Positions 53,091 through 56,634 of a DNA stretch of 56,634 nucleotides are shown piece by piece. The stretch comes from Vasconcelosia minhoensis LEGE 07310. Lineage in GTDB: Bacteria; Cyanobacteriota; Cyanobacteriia; Phormidesmidales; Phormidesmidaceae. A program made the translations under genes and the position numbers. Each line of letters starts with the position of its first letter. Position 1 is the first letter of the stretch. The DNA lies in contig NZ_JADEXG010000031.1 in assembly GCF_015207255.1 (NCBI RefSeq), positions 1 to 56,634 of the forward strand. Direction: 5' to 3'. The notes under the pieces are model-generated. The model worked only from the letters and a program-made list of their open reading frames with translations, was not told the origin of the DNA and did no database searches.

Positions 53091-53129
53091 AAATTGTAGT
53101 AGCTGTTACTGAAATCACTACTACAATTT
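53091..53129. repeat. Inverted repeat AAATTGTAGTAG / CTACTACAATTT
   Basis: Two perfect 12-base arms separated by 15 bases, ending 13 bases before the ATG of the next small gene. Because it overlaps the probable leader or promoter of that gene, it could be an operator or an RNA hairpin near the ribosome site. Confidence 0.75.
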
Positions 53130-53142
53130 GCATTGCCAGGCC

Positions 53143-53418
53143 ATGAACAGTCCACACTCCTACCTGCCCGATTCCTATTCGCCCGGTTCCCAGCCGCTTA
53201 GTTCCAGCTCAGCCTATCGTCCCGCCCGGCTGGGGCAGGGTTTTCAAGTTCTATGGCGCGGATTTAGCCGCTTTATGGCTGACGATAGGCAGCCGCTCTA
53301 CCCCCTCAGCCAGCTCACCCATCAGCAGCTTTGCTACCTGCGGGCGCGACGGATTTATTACTTTCTGCCGCTCGATCAGCAGCGGGCCTGGTTAGAAAAA
53401 ATTTATCACCAGTCTTAG
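53143..53418 (+). CDS. Small hypothetical protein
   Basis: A 91-residue protein: a Ser/Pro/Tyr-rich N-terminus (MNSPHSYLPDSYSPGSQPLS), then a basic, aromatic C-terminal half (LGQGFQVLWRGFSRFMADDR; LRARRIYYFLPLDQQRAWLE). No recognised domain. A TTG at 53128 is in frame, but the ATG at 53143 is preferred. The perfect inverted repeat 13 bases upstream suggests regulated expression. Codon use is normal for the window. Confidence 0.6.
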   Translation: MNSPHSYLPDSYSPGSQPLSSSSAYRPARLGQGFQVLWRGFSRFMADDRQPLYPLSQLTHQQLCYLRARRIYYFLPLDQQRAWLEKIYHQS

Positions 53419-53571
53419 TTGAAGTGAGCTGAAGCGGTAATTCGTGTATTCGGCTACAAACCTTACCCGCTTCCCCCGATACTTTCAAACATAGGTCCTA
53501 AAGATGCTGTGAAAGCAAGCGCAGCCGCTCTTTACCGACTGTTGTGATAGCGACTTAATGCCCGGGGGAAT

Positions 53572-55008
53572 ATGAATCAAAGCCAGGTAGACGATCCGCA
53601 CACCCGGCCGTCGGGGCCGCCGCCGCCGCAGTACGAGGGCTGGCAAGCCAAAGTCGCCGACTACTTTAACTTTTCCGACTACCGGACTAATTTTCGCGCT
53701 GAGATCGTAGCCGGGCTGACCACCTTCATGACCATGGCCTACATCCTGGTCGTCCACCCGCTAATTTTGTCGGACGCGGTTTTCGTGAACGAGTCGGGTG
53801 ACCTGTTTCAGGAGCTGGTGGTGGTCACCGGCATCTCTGCCGCGATTGGCAGCCTGATTATGGGGCTCTATGCCAAATATCCCTTTGTCCAAGCTCCTGG
53901 CATGGGCACGAATGCTTTCTTTGCCTATTCGGTGGTGCTGGGTTTGGGCATCAGCTGGCAGACGGCCCTGGCGGCAGTCTTTATTGAGGGTCTGATCTTC
54001 ATTGCCCTGACCGTGACCGATGTACGGCGTCATTTGATCACGGCAGTTCCCGGCGCAATCAAGGCGGCGACGACGGTGGGGATCGGTCTGTTTTTGGCCT
54101 ATATTGGCCTGTCTGGCAATACGGAAACCGGCGGGGCCGGTCTGATTGTGGCCAGCGATGCCACGAAGACGGCCTTTGGCAGCTTTGCGGAACCAGCGAC
54201 GCTGCTGGCGGCCTTTGGGATTTTGCTGTCCTCCTTCTTTATCGTCCGTCGGATTAAGGGAGCACTGCTCTGGGGAATCGCTGGCACAGCAATCCTCGGC
54301 TGGGTTCTGGGCGTGACAGCAGCACCCACCGAAATCGCAAAAATTCCGCCCTTTCCCAGTACGCTATTCGGCGCGGCCTTTTCCGGTCTAGCGGGAATTA
54401 ACGCCGGTAATCTGATCGACTTTCTGGCGGTGCTGCTGGTATTTCTCTTTGTAGACCTATTCGACACCATTGGCACCTTGACCGGCGTGGGTACGCAGGC
54501 GGGCTATATCGATGAGAATGGAGAGCTACCCCGGGCGAATCAGGCGCTGTCAGCAGACGCGATCGCGACCACCACCGGCGCTATCCTCGGCACCTCCACC
54601 GTCACCACCTTTGCCGAATCGGCGGCGGGCATTGCCGAAGGTGGGCGCACCGGGCTGACGGCGGTTGTCGCCGCAGTGATGTTCATCATCGCGCTGCTGT
54701 TTGTGCCAATTTTTTCGGCAGTGCCAGCCTATGCCACGGCTCCAGCCCTGCTGATTGTAGGCGTGCTGATGATGTCCAGCGTCACCGGCATTCGCTGGGC
54801 CGACCTGACGGAATCGATTCCGGCCTTTGCCACGATTTTCTTCATTCCCCTGGGCTTTTCGATTGCCGAAGGGCTGGCGCTGGGGCTGATCCTCTATCCG
54901 TTCACGAAGCTGGTCAGCGGCAGAGCCAAAGAAGTGCCGGTCGTCACCTGGATTCTGGCGGTTCTGTTTATCGCCCGATTTATCTTTACCACCCTACGGT
55001 TTGGCTAG
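53572..55008 (+). CDS. NCS2-family purine permease, AzgA-like
   Basis: A 478-residue membrane transporter with about 13 helices. It shows AzgA/GhxP hallmarks: RAEIVAGLTTFMTMAYILVVHP, APGMGTNAFFAYSVV, the VFLFVDLFDTIGTLTGVGTQAG segment and TSTVTTFAESAAGIAEGGRTGLTAVV. The family imports adenine, guanine or hypoxanthine with protons. Directly downstream, ten bases after its stop, starts the remnant of a deaminase that would act on such purines, which supports a purine substrate. ATG at 53572 after a GGGGGAAT leader. Confidence 0.9.
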   Translation: MNQSQVDDPHTRPSGPPPPQYEGWQAKVADYFNFSDYRTNFRAEIVAGLTTFMTMAYILVVHPLILSDAVFVNESGDLFQELVVVTGISAAIGSLIMGLYAKYPFVQAPGMGTNAFFAYSVVLGLGISWQTALAAVFIEGLIFIALTVTDVRRHLITAVPGAIKAATTVGIGLFLAYIGLSGNTETGGAGLIVASDATKTAFGSFAEPATLLAAFGILLSSFFIVRRIKGALLWGIAGTAILGWVLGVTAAPTEIAKIPPFPSTLFGAAFSGLAGINAGNLIDFLAVLLVFLFVDLFDTIGTLTGVGTQAGYIDENGELPRANQALSADAIATTTGAILGTSTVTTFAESAAGIAEGGRTGLTAVVAAVMFIIALLFVPIFSAVPAYATAPALLIVGVLMMSSVTGIRWADLTESIPAFATIFFIPLGFSIAEGLALGLILYPFTKLVSGRAKEVPVVTWILAVLFIARFIFTTLRFG

Positions 55009-55017
55009 GTGCCCCCG

Positions 55018-55337
55018 ATGGATTCCTTCATCCGGGCGATTCCCAAAGCCGAGCTGCATATTCATGTAGAGCTTTGCCAACTCAATGGCGGAGCATAACC
55101 TCAAGCAGCTGATGGACAGGGGCCTCTGCATCACCGTCAATTCTGACGATCCGGCCTACTTTGGCGGCTGTCGCCGAGAATTTTCAGGCGGTGCAGACGG
55201 CGCTAGAGCTGAGCCAGCAGGATATTTACCGGCTGGCTAAGAACTCATTCGAAGCTACATTCCTGAATTCGAATGAAAAGCAGGCACTGATTGCCGAACT
55301 CGATCAGTTTATGGCGACTGCTGAGTCTGCACCGTAA
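55018..55337 (+). pseudogene. Adenosine/adenine deaminase remnant with internal deletion and frameshift
   Basis: The ATG at 55018 reads [18 protein letters not shown], the metal-binding HxH start of the adenosine/adenine deaminase family, then drops out of frame. From about 55075 another frame gives LCQ-less sequence [20 protein letters not shown] and [11 protein letters not shown], the conserved SDDP metal site near the C-terminus. After one more shift it ends [31 protein letters not shown] to TAA 55335-55337. About 200 residues between the two metal sites are gone, including the catalytic Glu and His. The gene is dead. It follows the purine permease by nine bases and overlaps the next gene by 29 bases. 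Confidence 0.88.
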
Positions 55338-56634
55338 TCACCTGAGGTGGGGTGGAGTCGGGGGGGTAGAGTAGGTCAACTTCAACCGTGCGGCTAGTTT
55401 GGGGAGCGATCGTCAGCGTTGCCAGCGGATCGCCTAGCTGGCCGCGTCGCTGCACCAGGTGATAATTGACAATGCGCGGCAACCCCCGGTCATCCTGATA
55501 GCGCACCTGAACCGGCCCGCGAAAGAACATCTGCTGGGCGGGCGGCGTCAGAAATCGCAGTCCTTCACCCGTTAGCAGGTCTTCCTTAATCGGCGTTTCA
55601 AGCGCTACGGTGACGGTTTGGGGCTGGTCGGTCGGATTGTAGAGCGGCAGGGTCAGGCTGTACTGAATGCCATAGTTGCCGTGGGCCTGGTAGGCGGTGT
55701 CGGGATAGCGCACCAGCAGCGGCGCGCTTTGATTTTGGTTCGTTCCCAACCTGCCGCCGGGTAGCAGGCTGATGCCGTAGGAAAAGGCTTCGCCCCCAGC
55801 CGGGATAGTCAGCCTATCCGTGACTGGACTATCGGTGAGGGTAGCCTGCCATTCTGACCCCTGGGCGACTCCAGCGACTCTACCGTAAATCAGCGGACTG
55901 GCATTGCTATCAGGCGGGGTGGGGGCGCGATCTCGCGGTCCCGCCAAACCACTGTCATCCAACAAGGTTTGCCAATCCTCTAGTGAGGGGGCTTCTTCCC
56001 CATCTGCGGTCTCCACGGCAGGGCGAGCCAGGCTGGCGAGATAGACCGGCCCACTGCTGCGCAGCCTAAGTAAAGTGGAGCGGCCATTGATCGGTGGATC
56101 TAGCGATCGCACCGGAATTGGCTGATTCAGCAACATCGCGCTTTCGCCCGGCGGAATCACCAGCTGGCCCGGTAGCTCAGCCTGGCGTTCTCCCCGCAAA
56201 ATATCTCCCATTACCCGGCTGCCCGGCCCGGCAAAAATCGGATAGAACGGGCCAAAGCTCTCCCTGTCTGGCAGCTCTATAAAGGGCGCGTCGGGCTGGC
56301 TGAGATAGCTTGCACCGGCCAGAACATCCACAGCCACAGGCTGGCTGCCGGGATTGTAAACCAAAATTCCCAGGTACAGGCTAGTTAGCTGCTCCGGCGT
56401 CTCGGCCTTGTAAACGTGGTGAGCGAATACATCAAACCGTCCGTCAAAGGGCAAATTCAGATGGGCCTCGGGGACGGCTTTGCCCTCGGGCGGAAAGGTC
56501 GAGAGCAGAATTCCCGGGGTGCCGATTAGCTCGGGACTGTTGCTGTTGAAGACGGGGATATCGTCGAGCTGGGCCGGTAGAGATCGGACGGTTTGGGGGC
56601 GGATAATTTCGACCGGTTCGGCGGTGGGTGGGGA
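55309..56634 (-). CDS. DUF3370 family protein, 5' part outside window
   Basis: The open frame runs from the stop at 55309 to the right edge without a start, so the N-terminus is missing; 441 codons are visible. The first visible part, RPQTVRSLPAQLDDIPVFNS, NSPELIGTPGILLSTFPPEG and AHLNLPFDGRFDVFAHHVYK, is typical of DUF3370, a cyanobacterial family of exported, strand-rich proteins of unknown function. Later YLGILVYNPGSQPVAVDVLAGASYL and YNPTDQPQTVTVALETPIK look like immunoglobulin-like sandwich strands. A signal peptide is expected upstream but is not seen. A surface or S-layer-associated role is guesswork. Confidence 0.85.
   Translation of the reverse strand, partial: SPPTAEPVEIIRPQTVRSLPAQLDDIPVFNSNSPELIGTPGILLSTFPPEGKAVPEAHLNLPFDGRFDVFAHHVYKAETPEQLTSLYLGILVYNPGSQPVAVDVLAGASYLSQPDAPFIELPDRESFGPFYPIFAGPGSRVMGDILRGERQAELPGQLVIPPGESAMLLNQPIPVRSLDPPINGRSTLLRLRSSGPVYLASLARPAVETADGEEAPSLEDWQTLLDDSGLAGPRDRAPTPPDSNASPLIYGRVAGVAQGSEWQATLTDSPVTDRLTIPAGGEAFSYGISLLPGGRLGTNQNQSAPLLVRYPDTAYQAHGNYGIQYSLTLPLYNPTDQPQTVTVALETPIKEDLLTGEGLRFLTPPAQQMFFRGPVQVRYQDDRGLPRIVNYHLVQRRGQLGDPLATLTIAPQTSRTVEVDLLYPPDSTPPQVITVQTQQSP

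Overview
The window is cyanobacterial chromosome. It carries photosystem II psbD (left edge, partial), the photosystem I assembly factor ycf4, a form IB RuBisCO operon with the chaperone gene in place (rbcL-rbcX-rbcS), a valyl-tRNA synthetase with a thylakoid-anchoring CAAD insertion, a cyanobacterial A2-type cytochrome c oxidase cluster, and many copies of the HIP1 octamer GCGATCGC. Base composition is moderately GC-rich, with one clearly AT-richer stretch. I cannot name the genus; a GC-rich filamentous or unicellular lineage of the Leptolyngbya/Synechococcus type is plausible.

Layout. 0-6.5 kb: psbD and ycf4 diverge, followed by a lipoprotein cyclophilin, a ketosynthase and valS. 6.5-15.7 kb: a small exported protein, an ABC-2 exporter, ctaB and ctaA on the minus strand, diverging from ctaC-ctaD-ctaE and a conserved membrane protein; the heme A pathway and the oxidase that needs it share one intergenic region. 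15.7-19.6 kb: an accessory island with an AT-rich ORFan (zinc ribbon plus two membrane helices), a retropepsin-like pair, an orphan hicB and at least three decayed genes, including a frameshifted partial copy of the neighbouring thioredoxin gene txlA. 19.6-28.3 kb: txlA diverging from a NIL-domain ferredoxin, a hydrolase, a GT4 glycosyltransferase, a DUF5872/Rho_N-like protein, lepB, a 35-residue membrane protein, a CHAD protein and recA with a LexA-like palindrome. 28.3-29.1 kb is a decayed stretch.

29.1-46.3 kb: an SDR epimerase, cobyrinate diamide synthase, a second ABC-2 exporter, a large lipoprotein, ssb overlapping a GDP-mannose pyrophosphorylase whose phosphomannomutase half lacks its catalytic motifs, a methyltransferase, cobK, a GAF-PP2C phosphatase, argH and a GT2-TPR protein. 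46.3-50 kb: comFB, exoD, ahcY and panB. 50-56.6 kb: the rbc operon, a set of strong palindromes, an AzgA-type purine permease followed by the wreck of an adenosine/adenine deaminase, and a partial DUF3370 gene running off the right edge.

Most of the window is ordinary housekeeping and photosynthesis DNA. I did not find a convincing new multi-gene system. The points most worth a second look are the txlA-flanked decaying island, the inactive phosphomannomutase fusion, the permease-deaminase remnant, the zinc-ribbon membrane ORFan, the unannotated 35-residue protein and several clean palindromes or tandem repeats in gene-free gaps. Many genes have a TTG codon a few residues before a better ATG or GTG; starts were moved accordingly and this is noted per gene.
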